Assembly: GCA_002435835.1 (NCBI GenBank)
Contig: DIVM01000061.1
Location: 1-23,458 of the forward strand
Source: Firmicutes bacterium UBA6132
GTDB taxonomy: Bacteria > Bacillota_A > Clostridia > Tissierellales > Sedimentibacteraceae
DNA: 23,458 nt
Direction of reading: 5' to 3'
Shown: positions 15,157-23,211 of the stretch, piece by piece
How the letters are laid out: every line of letters begins with the position of its first letter
How positions within the stretch are numbered: position 1 is the first letter of the stretch
The notes under the pieces: generated by a model
The model's input: only the letters and a program-made list of their open reading frames with translations
What the model was told of the DNA's origin: nothing
The model's database searches: none
Position numbers and translations under genes: made by a program

Positions 15157-16227
15157 ATGCGTTTTAATGCTGCAAAGTTAAAATCTTTTACTAATGATAT
15201 CATGCAAAAAGCAGGACTTGATCAGGATAGCAGCAATATTTTTGCAGAAAGTCTTGTGAATGCGGATATGAGAGGTATCAGCTCCCATGGAGTGACGCGT
15301 TTGACGGCTTATTCACGCCGCATACGTGATGGACTTGTATCAAAAAATACAGAAATTAAAATAGTACAGGATAGCAATTCTCTTTTGCTCATAGATGGAC
15401 AAAATGGTATGGGAGCAGTAACAGCACAACGTGCTATGGAGTTATGTGTTGAGAGAGCTGAAAAAAATGGATGTTGCTTCGCAGCGGTCAGAGGAGGAAA
15501 TCACTTTGGGTATGCAGCATTTTTTACAGAATATGCAGCATCTAAGGGGATGATAGGAATTGCCATTGCTAATGGTCCGGCAGCCCTTGCTCCATTAGGA
15601 GGAATGAAACCACTGCTTGGCACTAATCCCATATCAATTTCTGTACCGGCAAATCGTCATCCAATGGTTCTTGACATGGCAACCAGTATTGTTGCTCGTG
15701 GGAAAATTACTTTAGCCAAAAAAGAAGGACGCACCATACCTGATAATTGGGGAGTTGATGTGGAAGGTTATCCAACCAATGATCCATCAAAGGTTTATGC
15801 TATGCTTCCTTTTGGAGGAGCTAAAGGTTACGCCATATCACTGATTACTGAAATTTTATGCAGTTGTCTTAGCGGTGCGCTTAACGGTCAAACAATGGGC
15901 AGCTTTTATGATTACACAAGCACTCAGCAATCAGGTTTCTTTTTAGGAGCGTTTAATGTTGACAGCATAATTCCAATTGACATATTTAAAGAAAACGTTG
16001 ATGAACTGTTTGACAGCATTAAGCAATCACCAAAAGCTCCAGGTGTTTCTGAAATCATGATTGCCGGCGAAATTGAATTTAATAATTATGAGCAAGCATC
16101 AAAGGAAGGAGTACAACTGTCAGAAGCTGTAGTTGCAGAACTTTTAGCTCTTAGCACAGAATATGGTGTACCCTTTGAATGCGAATTTAGTCTACCATAC
16201 GAGAAAGAACTTTTACCAGCTTTATAG
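15157..16227 (+). CDS. LDH2/MDH2-family malate/L-lactate-type dehydrogenase
   Basis: A 356-residue NAD(P)-dependent oxidoreductase of the type that includes ureidoglycolate, sulfolactate and malate dehydrogenases, a fold without the classical Rossmann domain. Family motifs are DMRGISSHGVTRL with Ser43, His44 and Arg48, GGNHFGYAAFF with His116, PLLGTNP at 152-158, and PFGGAKGYAISLITE. Length is normal. It should oxidise a 2-hydroxy acid to the 2-oxo acid. The ribosome binding site is TTAGGAGGT. It lies between the RraA-like gene and TctB in the same operon. It could be specific for sulfolactate, malate or a hydroxylated tricarboxylate; no SuyAB-type gene is present to support sulfolactate. Confidence 0.88.
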   Translation: MRFNAAKLKSFTNDIMQKAGLDQDSSNIFAESLVNADMRGISSHGVTRLTAYSRRIRDGLVSKNTEIKIVQDSNSLLLIDGQNGMGAVTAQRAMELCVERAEKNGCCFAAVRGGNHFGYAAFFTEYAASKGMIGIAIANGPAALAPLGGMKPLLGTNPISISVPANRHPMVLDMATSIVARGKITLAKKEGRTIPDNWGVDVEGYPTNDPSKVYAMLPFGGAKGYAISLITEILCSCLSGALNGQTMGSFYDYTSTQQSGFFLGAFNVDSIIPIDIFKENVDELFDSIKQSPKAPGVSEIMIAGEIEFNNYEQASKEGVQLSEAVVAELLALSTEYGVPFECEFSLPYEKELLPAL

Positions 16228-16258
16228 TACATATTAATATTTTTAGGAGGTGCGATAT

Positions 16259-16720
16259 TTGAAAAAAATTAAGCTTGATTCAGTAATTTGTTTTTGTTTC
16301 ATGTTGTTTTCATTATTTTATTTTTATTTTGCCATGCATCTGAAATTATGGGGCGGTAAATATGCACCGGGACCTGGTTTTATACCACGCTGGGTCAGCG
16401 GAATGATGTTTGTATTATCTTTGATTGCATTTGTAAATTCATTAAAAGAAAATGGAATTACTCTGAAAGATGCTTTACCTGCAAATATTACAAGCAGAAT
16501 TAATCTTTTTGTGTGCTGGGGCGGATTAATATTCTTTTTAATCTTTGTTAAGAAAATAGGATTTGTTGTTACTTCCATAATTTTATTAACTGCACTTTTC
16601 AGCAGGGGAACCAAGTGGTCCAGAGCATTACTATTAGGTACGATTGTTTCAGTATGTTGTTTTGTTATATTTAAAATGGTATTGCAGGTACAGATACCTG
16701 TAAATCAATTTGGATGGTAA
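16259..16720 (+). CDS. tctB: TctB-like small membrane subunit of a tripartite tricarboxylate transporter
   Basis: A 153-residue protein with about four or five membrane helices and the typical early motif around LWGGKYAPGPGFIPRWVSGM, as in TctB proteins (GxGFFPxxxG). TctB is the small membrane partner of TctA. I read the start as TTG at 16259, eight bases after AGGAGG, giving MKKIKLDS; the in-frame GTG at 16250 overlaps that ribosome binding site. It is followed 12 bases later by tctA. Confidence 0.82.
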   Translation: MKKIKLDSVICFCFMLFSLFYFYFAMHLKLWGGKYAPGPGFIPRWVSGMMFVLSLIAFVNSLKENGITLKDALPANITSRINLFVCWGGLIFFLIFVKKIGFVVTSIILLTALFSRGTKWSRALLLGTIVSVCCFVIFKMVLQVQIPVNQFGW

Positions 16721-16732
16721 GGAGGGAGAAAT

Positions 16733-18250
16733 ATGGATATTGGATCAACATTTTTATATTTATTTGACGGTTTTGCCAGTGCATTAAGCGGAATGAACCT
16801 GCTTTATTGTGCAGTGGGGGTAATATTTGGCATGTTGGTAGGTGTTCTTCCAGGACTTGGTCCGACAGCGGGAACAGCTCTATTGCTGCCATTGACATTT
16901 TCCATGTCTCCTACAGAATCAATCATCATGCTTTCAGGCATTTATTATGGTGCTATGTATGGAGGTACAATTACATCGGTGCTCATTAACACACCTGGAG
17001 AAACAGCATCAGTTATCACATGTTTGGATGGTCACCCACTGGCTAAGCAAGGACGTGCCGGCGCAGCATTGGGCGTAGCTGCCATAGGTTCCTTTGTAGG
17101 AGGATTGATTGCACTTTTGGGATTGATTCTTGTCGGACCGGTGTTGGCAAAACAAGCTTTAAAATTTGGACCACCGGAGTTTTTGTGCCTTATCGTTATG
17201 GGGCTTTCGCTTGTAATAAGCTTGTTGGGGCGTTCTGTAGTTAAAGGTTTGATGTCAGCTTTATTGGGATTGATGATAGCAATGGTAGGTATGGACCCTT
17301 TTAATGGTACAATTCGTTTTTCATTTGGAGTGCCTAATCTTGTAAGCGGAATTGATTTCATTGCAGTTTCAATGGGTGCTTTTGCAATGACTGAAATATT
17401 TGCTAATTTAGCTGAAGATTTAAATGTTAAACAAGAAGTTCACAAAATTCAAAGCATGTTCCCTCGCAAAGATGAGTGGCCAATAGTTATGAAATCAATT
17501 TTTAGGGGAAGCTTTATAGGGTTTTTTATGGGGCTGATACCGGGCTGCGGTTCATCAATTCCGACAGTTATGAGTTACTCAGTAGAGAAAAAGCTTTCAA
17601 AGCATCCTGAAAAATTTGGAACAGGTGTAATAGAAGGTGTTTCAGGACCTGAGACTGCAAACAACGCATTTTGCGGAGGCGCTCTCATACCGATGTTCAC
17701 TCTTGGTATTCCTACTTCACCGGCAATGGCAATGCTTATGGGTGCCTTTATTATGCACGGTGTAGCTCCAGGACCTACACTTTTTCCGGATCATCCGGAA
17801 GTTGTTTGGCCTGTTATAGCAAGTATGTTCATAGGAAATTTATTATTGGTTGTATTGAATCTTCCTCTGGCAAATGTATGGGCACAGATCACAAAAATTC
17901 CAAACAAATATTTATTCCCAAGCATAATCATAGTGAGCTTGCTTGGCGTTTACAGCATAAACTACAGCCTATTTGATGTTATGGTAATGATAATTGCAGG
18001 TTTTGTGGCATATTTCTTGAAGATGGTTGGTTTCCCAATGGTTCCGCTTATATTGACATTTATTCTTGGTGATAACTTAGAAATGGCTATTGACCAATCA
18101 ATGACAATGTTCCAAGGGGATATGTTAAGAATTTTCCAACGCCCTATTTGCATAGTTTTGATAATAGTAATTTTCTTGACTTTATTTATGGGTGTTTTTC
18201 AAAAACATAAAATCAAAGAAACATTGGGCGGAGAAGAATCAGAAGCATAA
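16733..18250 (+). CDS. tctA: TctA-like large permease subunit of a tripartite tricarboxylate transporter
   Basis: A 505-residue protein with about twelve membrane helices. Diagnostic stretches are GVLPGLGPTAGTALLLPLTF, GIYYGAMYGGTITSVLINTP with GETASVITCLDG, and IPGCGSSIPTVMSYSVEKKL, the repeated GxxPGxG loops of the family. TctA uses an ion gradient to import carboxylates delivered by TctC. The ribosome binding site AAGGAGGG is ideal. It follows tctB directly, but tctC is separated from it by two dehydrogenase genes, an uncommon order. Confidence 0.93.
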   Translation: MDIGSTFLYLFDGFASALSGMNLLYCAVGVIFGMLVGVLPGLGPTAGTALLLPLTFSMSPTESIIMLSGIYYGAMYGGTITSVLINTPGETASVITCLDGHPLAKQGRAGAALGVAAIGSFVGGLIALLGLILVGPVLAKQALKFGPPEFLCLIVMGLSLVISLLGRSVVKGLMSALLGLMIAMVGMDPFNGTIRFSFGVPNLVSGIDFIAVSMGAFAMTEIFANLAEDLNVKQEVHKIQSMFPRKDEWPIVMKSIFRGSFIGFFMGLIPGCGSSIPTVMSYSVEKKLSKHPEKFGTGVIEGVSGPETANNAFCGGALIPMFTLGIPTSPAMAMLMGAFIMHGVAPGPTLFPDHPEVVWPVIASMFIGNLLLVVLNLPLANVWAQITKIPNKYLFPSIIIVSLLGVYSINYSLFDVMVMIIAGFVAYFLKMVGFPMVPLILTFILGDNLEMAIDQSMTMFQGDMLRIFQRPICIVLIIVIFLTLFMGVFQKHKIKETLGGEESEA

Positions 18251-18294
18251 ACTAAATATATATACATCAATATTATAGGAGGTAACCATAAAAA

Positions 18295-19188
18295 ATGATT
18301 AAATTAGGATTTATAGGCTTTGGTGAAGCTGCTTACAATATCAGCATTGGCTTAAAATCTGAAGGTGTTACCGGCATAATTGCATATGATGCAATGGCTG
18401 ATAAACTGCCAATGAACGAGCTAATTAAAACTCGTGCCAAAGAAGCTGACGTAGCTTTACTGCCTCAAGCCGAAGATGTGGCTAAAGAGGCTGAAATTGT
18501 TATAGTATCAGTTCCTTCAAGCTTTACTATCGATGCATGCCGTTCTGTGATTGGAGTTATGCGTCCAGGCCAGATTTATGCAGATGTGGGTGCATCAACA
18601 CCAGAAACTAAAAGACAGGTATGGAAATTATTAAAAAATAAAGGCGTATTATTTTCTGACAGTGCCATGCTCGGCTCACTGCCTCTTAGCAAACATAAAG
18701 TTCCAATAGTGGCAAGCGGTAATGGAGCTAAAGCATTCTATAATGCTCTTACACCATATGGAATGAAAATCGAAGTAGTAGGAGAAAATCCTGGAGACGC
18801 ATCTGCTATAAAGCTACTTAGAAGTGTTTTTATGAAAGGTATAGCAGCACTTATGATAGAAATGTTAGAAGGCGCTGAAGCTAATGGTGTTTCAGAGCAA
18901 GTCATTCATTCGGTATCCGAATCACTTGACAACATTAAATTTGAAGACCACCTTAACAGACTTGTTACAGGTACTGCAATTCATGCACACAGAAGAGCAG
19001 CTGAACTTGATGGTTCAATCAAAATGCTTGATGAGTCTGGACTTTGCTACGATATGACTTTATCGGCTAAAAATCGCCATTCTATGCTGGAGCCATATGA
19101 TTTTGCTGAAAAATTTGTTCAGCATAAACCGAATGGATGGAAGGAAATACTTGATATTATAAATTCAAAATCAGTATGTACGGCTTAG
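18295..19188 (+). CDS. 3-hydroxyisobutyrate dehydrogenase-like oxidoreductase with DUF1932-type C-terminus
   Basis: A 297-residue beta-hydroxyacid dehydrogenase-like protein. The N-terminal Rossmann domain begins KLGFIGFGEAAYNISIGL and includes IVSVPSSF and DVGASTPETKRQVW. The helix with GDASAIKLLRSVFMKG holds Lys173, the likely catalytic lysine of the family. The C-terminal part (SVSESLDNIKFEDHLNRLVT, HAHRRAAELD) looks like DUF1932, found in a subgroup of unclear substrate. It probably interconverts a hydroxy-acid and an aldehyde or oxo-acid with NAD(P). The start has AGGAGGT at 10 bases. It sits between tctA and the D-2-hydroxyacid dehydrogenase gene. Confidence 0.82.
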   Translation: MIKLGFIGFGEAAYNISIGLKSEGVTGIIAYDAMADKLPMNELIKTRAKEADVALLPQAEDVAKEAEIVIVSVPSSFTIDACRSVIGVMRPGQIYADVGASTPETKRQVWKLLKNKGVLFSDSAMLGSLPLSKHKVPIVASGNGAKAFYNALTPYGMKIEVVGENPGDASAIKLLRSVFMKGIAALMIEMLEGAEANGVSEQVIHSVSESLDNIKFEDHLNRLVTGTAIHAHRRAAELDGSIKMLDESGLCYDMTLSAKNRHSMLEPYDFAEKFVQHKPNGWKEILDIINSKSVCTA

Positions 19189-19219
19189 AATATAAATTAT
19201 GTATAAGAAGGTGATGCTT

Positions 19220-20230
19220 TTGAAAACTGTTGCCATTGTTGGCGAATACAGTTCATCAGTTGTGGATGAGCTTAGAATTAAGCTATCCCCCAAATTTCAT
19301 TGCATACACATCCCCAATAACCAGAGTTTTGATAAATTATGTGAAGCAGATTACGTAATACTTCGCGGGCCTAAAATGTATGCTGATATATTAGAACCGT
19401 TGGCAGGAAAACTTAAGCTAATTCAGCGTTGGGGTTCCGGTTATGACGGTGTGGATATTAAAAAAGCAGGGGAGCTTGGAATATCAGTAGCTATAACAAA
19501 CGGTGTAAATTCCAATGCAGTTTCCGAATTGGCAATTGCATTAATGTTGTCACTCTACAGACATATTATTCCTTTGAATAATTCTGTTGTTTCTGGTATA
19601 TGGGAAAGACAAGTGTATATAGATAAAACTTACGAAATCAATGATAAAACTGTTGGGTTAATAGGCTGCGGAAACATAGGGCGCTTAGTAGCTAAAAAAG
19701 TACAATCATTAGGAGCAAATGTTATTTACTATGATGCTTATCGTATGACACCTGAACGTGAAAAGGAGCTCAATATTAAATATGCAGAAATTGAAGAGCT
19801 ATTGAAACAATCAGATATAATAAGTCTTCATTTACCATCAACACCTGCAACAAAAGGTATGATTAACAAGGACTATTTGTCGCAGATGAAACCAAGTGCA
19901 ATTTTAATTAACACAGCACGGGGCAGTATAATAAATGAAAACGATTTGTATCAAGCGCTAAAAAATAATTGGATTCTTGGTGCTGGACTTGATACTTTAG
20001 AACAAGAGCCTCCTTCACCGGGCAATCCTCTGTTAACTCTTGATAATATTATTATTACTCCACATGTTGGAGGAAATACAGTTGATATGAACAGTATTAT
20101 GGTTTCACATGTAGTGGACAATATTATTAGAATGGATAATGATGAGCCGATACCTAACAGTGATTTAGTAAATAGCGAATATTTAACTAAACAAAATAAT
20201 GAAAATATGGATAAAAGTTTTTGTCTATAA
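19220..20230 (+). CDS. D-isomer-specific 2-hydroxyacid dehydrogenase
   Basis: A 336-residue NAD-dependent dehydrogenase of the D-lactate/phosphoglycerate dehydrogenase family. The Rossmann signature is GLIGCGNIG with a following Asp in YYDA. Catalytic residues are the Arg of NTARGS (Arg234), the Glu of LEQEPP and the His of ITPHVGGNT (His282). RWGSGYDGVD is the typical substrate-domain loop. I read the start as TTG at 19220 because AAGGTGAT lies just before it; the ATG at 19199 has no ribosome binding site. It should reduce a 2-oxo acid or oxidise a D-2-hydroxy acid. It differs in fold from the LDH2-type enzyme in the same operon, so the two may act on opposite stereoisomers. Confidence 0.88.
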   Translation: MKTVAIVGEYSSSVVDELRIKLSPKFHCIHIPNNQSFDKLCEADYVILRGPKMYADILEPLAGKLKLIQRWGSGYDGVDIKKAGELGISVAITNGVNSNAVSELAIALMLSLYRHIIPLNNSVVSGIWERQVYIDKTYEINDKTVGLIGCGNIGRLVAKKVQSLGANVIYYDAYRMTPEREKELNIKYAEIEELLKQSDIISLHLPSTPATKGMINKDYLSQMKPSAILINTARGSIINENDLYQALKNNWILGAGLDTLEQEPPSPGNPLLTLDNIIITPHVGGNTVDMNSIMVSHVVDNIIRMDNDEPIPNSDLVNSEYLTKQNNENMDKSFCL

Positions 20231-20276
20231 ATATTTCATTGAACTTCGGGTGGTATCAATTAAGCAATAAGGAAAA

Positions 20277-20301
20277 CGGGAAAGTTGATAATACTTTCCC
20301 G
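20277..20301 (+). other. intercistronic hairpin before tctC
   Basis: CGGGAAAGT (20277-20285) pairs perfectly with ACTTTCCCG (20293-20301) around a seven-base loop. No T-run follows. It sits in the 127-base gap before tctC, and may be a processing or stabilising element that raises binding-protein mRNA over the upstream genes, or a weak terminator. Confidence 0.55.
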
Positions 20302-20357
20302 ATAAAAATATGGTATGCGATATATAATTCGTAAACCCAAAATAATAGGAGGAAAAT

Positions 20358-21404
20358 ATGAAAAAATTTAAAAGTTTAGCATTAATTTCAAGCCTTGCAA
20401 TTTCCATGATGTTCTCTTTAGTAGGTTGCGCTTCTGACAGCAACACTGCCGGAAATACATCCGGTAGCGCTGAGCCAACAGCAAATGCAGGAGATAGTTC
20501 ATCATATCCAAAAGAACCAATTACTTGGGTTGTTCCTTGGAAACCAGGTGGTGCAAACGACATATGTGCTCGTTTAATTGCTCCAGAACTCGAAAAAGAA
20601 CTTGGCGTGCCTGTAACAATTACAAACACTGACGGTGCTGGTGGTTGGATAGGTTATAATATGGTGCTTTCAGCAGAAGCAGATGGTTACACTATCTGTA
20701 ATGTATCGCTCCCAGGTTTGGTTGCAAACTATATAAATCCAGAGACACAGCGTGATAATACTTTCAAAGACTTTGCTCCTCTTGTTAACTTTGCACGTGA
20801 CTACGTAGTAGTTTGTATTCGTCCTGATGAAAAGCGTTTTACGAATTTCAAAGAATTATATGAATTCAGCAAAACAACTGAAATTTCAGTTGCAGGTACA
20901 TCCGGTGCAGGTGATGACGGCGTGTTCATAGCTCAGCTTGATTCTCTTGATGGCGGTCAGTTTGTTCATCTTGCAACTACAGGAAGTTCAGAATCATTAA
21001 CAAGCTTGTATGGCGGTCATGCTGATATTAGTGTGGCAAATGTAAGTGAGGTTGGTAATGCAATTAAGGCAGGACAATTAAAAGTTATAGCTGTTGCTTC
21101 TAAAGAGCGTGTAGCACAATTACCTGATGTTCCAACTGTTTATGAAGAAGTTGGTGTTGAAATAGTAGCTGACAGTTCTCGTGGTATTGTAACTAAAGCC
21201 GGTGTTCCTGAAGAGGTACTGACAAAAATGCGTGAAGCTTTGACAAAAGTGCTTGAGAGTGATGAACTTAAAGCAAAATTAGCTGAACAAGGAATTGACG
21301 TTCAAATCACTGATTGGCAAGGATATTTAGAAATTTTCCAAGCTGCTGAAGATCAGATGAAAGAATATGGTCCGAAATATTTTGGTTGGGAATTAAAGAA
21401 ATAG
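20358..21404 (+). CDS. tctC: TctC-like lipoprotein substrate-binding protein of a tripartite tricarboxylate transporter
   Basis: A 348-residue binding protein with a lipoprotein signal: MKK, a hydrophobic core and the lipobox LVGC with Cys24, then a serine/asparagine-rich linker. The mature part starts YPKEPITWVVPWKPGGANDI, the hallmark of the TctC/Bug family (YPxxPIxxxVPxxPGGxxD), and has a typical C-terminal domain (LAEQGIDVQITDWQGYLEIF). The protein should capture an organic acid outside the membrane and deliver it to TctAB. It is the last gene of the operon, after two dehydrogenases, with a hairpin upstream and a terminator downstream. The substrate is not predictable. Confidence 0.93.
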   Translation: MKKFKSLALISSLAISMMFSLVGCASDSNTAGNTSGSAEPTANAGDSSSYPKEPITWVVPWKPGGANDICARLIAPELEKELGVPVTITNTDGAGGWIGYNMVLSAEADGYTICNVSLPGLVANYINPETQRDNTFKDFAPLVNFARDYVVVCIRPDEKRFTNFKELYEFSKTTEISVAGTSGAGDDGVFIAQLDSLDGGQFVHLATTGSSESLTSLYGGHADISVANVSEVGNAIKAGQLKVIAVASKERVAQLPDVPTVYEEVGVEIVADSSRGIVTKAGVPEEVLTKMREALTKVLESDELKAKLAEQGIDVQITDWQGYLEIFQAAEDQMKEYGPKYFGWELKK

Positions 21405-21429
21405 AATAGTAATAAAATTTTATCACACA

Positions 21430-21472
21430 AAAGGTGGCTTCGCAGCAATTATGCAGTGGACCATCTTTTTTT
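21430..21472 (+). terminator. terminator of the sigma-54 RraA/Tct operon
   Basis: AAAGGTGG (21430-21437) pairs with CCATCTTT (21461-21468) with one G-U pair, and an inner GCA/TGC can stack. Seven T residues follow (21466-21472). It lies 26 bases past the tctC stop. Confidence 0.7.
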
Positions 21473-21536
21473 ATGTTTTAAAGAATTAGAATATTTATTA
21501 AACGAGTTGTTTTTTCTTACATCATAAATCAACCTA

Positions 21537-21564
21537 TTTACTCTAACCAAAATTATGCTATAAT
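21537..21564 (+). promoter_or_regulatory. sigma-A promoter candidate for the RocR-like regulator
   Basis: TTTACT (21537-21542) and a perfect TATAAT (21559-21564) are separated by 16 bases. The leader to the start codon at 21691 would be about 120 bases. The region 21473-21690 holds nothing else I recognise. Confidence 0.5.
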
Positions 21565-21690
21565 AAGTTTAGAACAAATATTTTTTCAATATAATTTACA
21601 ACTCTTGATATAATAATAATATAAAGATACTTAAAAAAACGCTAATATATTTTATTAAATAACTTCTGAAAATAGGAAAGAGGAAAGTTA

Positions 21691-23040
21691 ATGCTTGAAA
21701 TTTTAAGTCAGGTTCAAAAAATTATTGACATGAGTGGGGATAATACCGAAATAGTAATTTGTAATAAAAATGGTATAGTAGAATATAGTGCTTGTCAATA
21801 CTATACACATCTTCCTGCACTTTTATTTGGAAAACACATTTTGGAAGTATATCCAAGTTTGACCGAAGAAACCAGTACAATAATGCGAACTTTGAAAACT
21901 GGTAAGTCAATTGTTAATGAAAAGCAGATTTTAACAAATAGCGAAAATCAACAGGTTACATTAATTAGTACTTCTATGCCAATATTTGAAAAAGGAGAAT
22001 TAATTGGAGTTGTTGATTACGCAAGGTTCCTCAAAGTAGTAGATAGCACATCAACTGAAGTTGAAACAAAGGGTCTGTATCAGCTTAGTGATATTATAAC
22101 AAACAATAATAATATGATTATGTTAAAAGATCAAATTAAAATGGTTGCTGACTCTAATTCTACGGTACTCATTTATGGTGAAACAGGAACAGGGAAAGAA
22201 TTGGTAGCTCAGTCCATACATACAAGCAGCAAACGTAAAGATAAACCATTTGTTTCACAAAATTGTGCAGCAATTCCGAGCAATCTTTTTGAGAGTATTT
22301 TTTTTGGTACTGAGAAAGGTAGTTATACTGGTGCACAAACTCAAAAGGGATTATTTGAATTTGCTGATGGAGGAACATTGTTTTTGGATGAAATCAATTC
22401 AATGGACATTTCCATGCAAGTTAAATTGTTGAAAGTGTTAGAAGACAAAAAAGTTCGTCATATAGGTGGACATAAAGACATTCCTTTTGATGTGCGTTTC
22501 ATATGTGCTACAAATGAAAAACTTGAAGACTTACTTAATTCTAAACGTTTAAGAGAAGATTTATATTACAGAATCAGTATTGTTAAAATATATATACCCC
22601 CACTAAGGCAACGTAAAGATGATATTCAGCTACTCGCTAATTACTTTATACAGAAATATAATAATCAGATGAATAGAAAAATCAGAGGATTAAGTGAAAT
22701 GGTAAAAAGTATATTCGATAGTTGGAATTGGCCTGGTAATGTAAGAGAAATGAAGAATATAATAGAAAGTGCGTTCAATCATGCAGGAGGAGATGAAATT
22801 CTTTTAAAGGATGTTCAGGAACTTACAAGATCCATTGAATACAAAAGTTCAATATCCTATGATGATTCGGATGACAATTTTAATGATACTATTAACTTAC
22901 AAAATGCTGTTGATAAATATGAAAAAGAATTGATACAGCAAGCAATTAAAAGCACTAACAGTCTAACGGAAGCAGCGAATAAACTAACAATTACCCCTCA
23001 GAGCTTAAATTATAAAATTGCAAAGTATAATTTGCGTTAA
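21691..23040 (+). CDS. RocR-like sigma-54-dependent transcriptional activator
   Basis: A 449-residue enhancer-binding protein. Residues about 1-118 form a PAS-like sensor with the RocR-type segment GKHILEVYPSLTEETSTIMR. The AAA+ domain spans about 130-365: Walker A GETGTGKE (163-170), a variant sigma-54 contact loop GSYTGA (210-215) in place of GAFTGA, Walker B TLFLDE (229-234), arginine finger region REDLYYR and WPGNVRE (347-353). A Fis-type HTH lies at about 422-445. RocR proteins activate amino acid catabolism or uptake genes. The next gene, an AGCS symporter with a -24/-12 promoter, is the likely target. The ribosome binding site is GAAAGAGGAAAG. Confidence 0.9.
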   Translation: MLEILSQVQKIIDMSGDNTEIVICNKNGIVEYSACQYYTHLPALLFGKHILEVYPSLTEETSTIMRTLKTGKSIVNEKQILTNSENQQVTLISTSMPIFEKGELIGVVDYARFLKVVDSTSTEVETKGLYQLSDIITNNNNMIMLKDQIKMVADSNSTVLIYGETGTGKELVAQSIHTSSKRKDKPFVSQNCAAIPSNLFESIFFGTEKGSYTGAQTQKGLFEFADGGTLFLDEINSMDISMQVKLLKVLEDKKVRHIGGHKDIPFDVRFICATNEKLEDLLNSKRLREDLYYRISIVKIYIPPLRQRKDDIQLLANYFIQKYNNQMNRKIRGLSEMVKSIFDSWNWPGNVREMKNIIESAFNHAGGDEILLKDVQELTRSIEYKSSISYDDSDDNFNDTINLQNAVDKYEKELIQQAIKSTNSLTEAANKLTITPQSLNYKIAKYNLR

Positions 23041-23070
23041 AATTGTATTTTAAAAAAATCTTTATTAATG

Positions 23071-23108
23071 TTTAAAAATATTTTTAAAGCTATAAAAATA
23101 TTTTTAAA
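23071..23108. promoter_or_regulatory. tandem palindromes, possible enhancer sites of the RocR-like activator
   Basis: TTTAAAAATATTTTTAAA (23071-23088) is a perfect 18-base palindrome. TATAAAAATATTTTTAAA (23091-23108) repeats it with a single change. Centres are 20 bases apart, so both face nearly the same side of the helix, roughly 70-100 bases upstream of the predicted sigma-54 start. The pure A/T content leaves room for chance. Confidence 0.5.
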
Positions 23109-23111
23109 AGA

Positions 23112-23145
23112 CAGCATAAAAATAACCTTTTTATGCTGATTTTTT
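23112..23145 (+). terminator. terminator of the RocR-like regulator gene
   Basis: CAGCATAAAAA (23112-23122) pairs perfectly with TTTTTATGCTG (23128-23138) around TAACC, followed by ATTTTTT. It lies between the putative enhancer sites and the sigma-54 promoter, which isolates the symporter gene from read-through. Confidence 0.8.
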
Positions 23146-23147
23146 AT

Positions 23148-23166
23148 TTGGCATACAATTTGCATA
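23148..23166 (+). promoter_or_regulatory. sigma-54 (-24/-12) promoter of the AGCS symporter gene
   Basis: TTGGCATACAATTTGCAT has GG at 23150-23151 and GC at 23162-23163 with exactly ten bases between. The -24 half (TTTGGCATAC) is identical to that of the promoter at 14319. Start of transcription should be near 23175, 37 bases before the gene. Confidence 0.87.
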
Positions 23167-23211
23167 TAATAAGGTGTACTAAAATAGAATATTTAACTAT
23201 GGAGGATTAAA

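Noticed and set aside
14430..21404. Sulfolactate degradation, suggested by the LDH2-type dehydrogenase with a tripartite carboxylate transporter.
   Set aside because: No sulfolactate lyase (SuyAB-type) or sulfite export gene is present, and the RraA-like and DUF1932 genes are not explained by it.
21430..21472. Sequence AAGGTGGCTTCGC with a following hairpin and T-run resembles a T-box antiterminator/terminator.
   Set aside because: It begins 26 bases after the tctC stop codon, leaving no room for a T-box Stem I, and the next gene is 220 bases further on. An ordinary terminator explains it.
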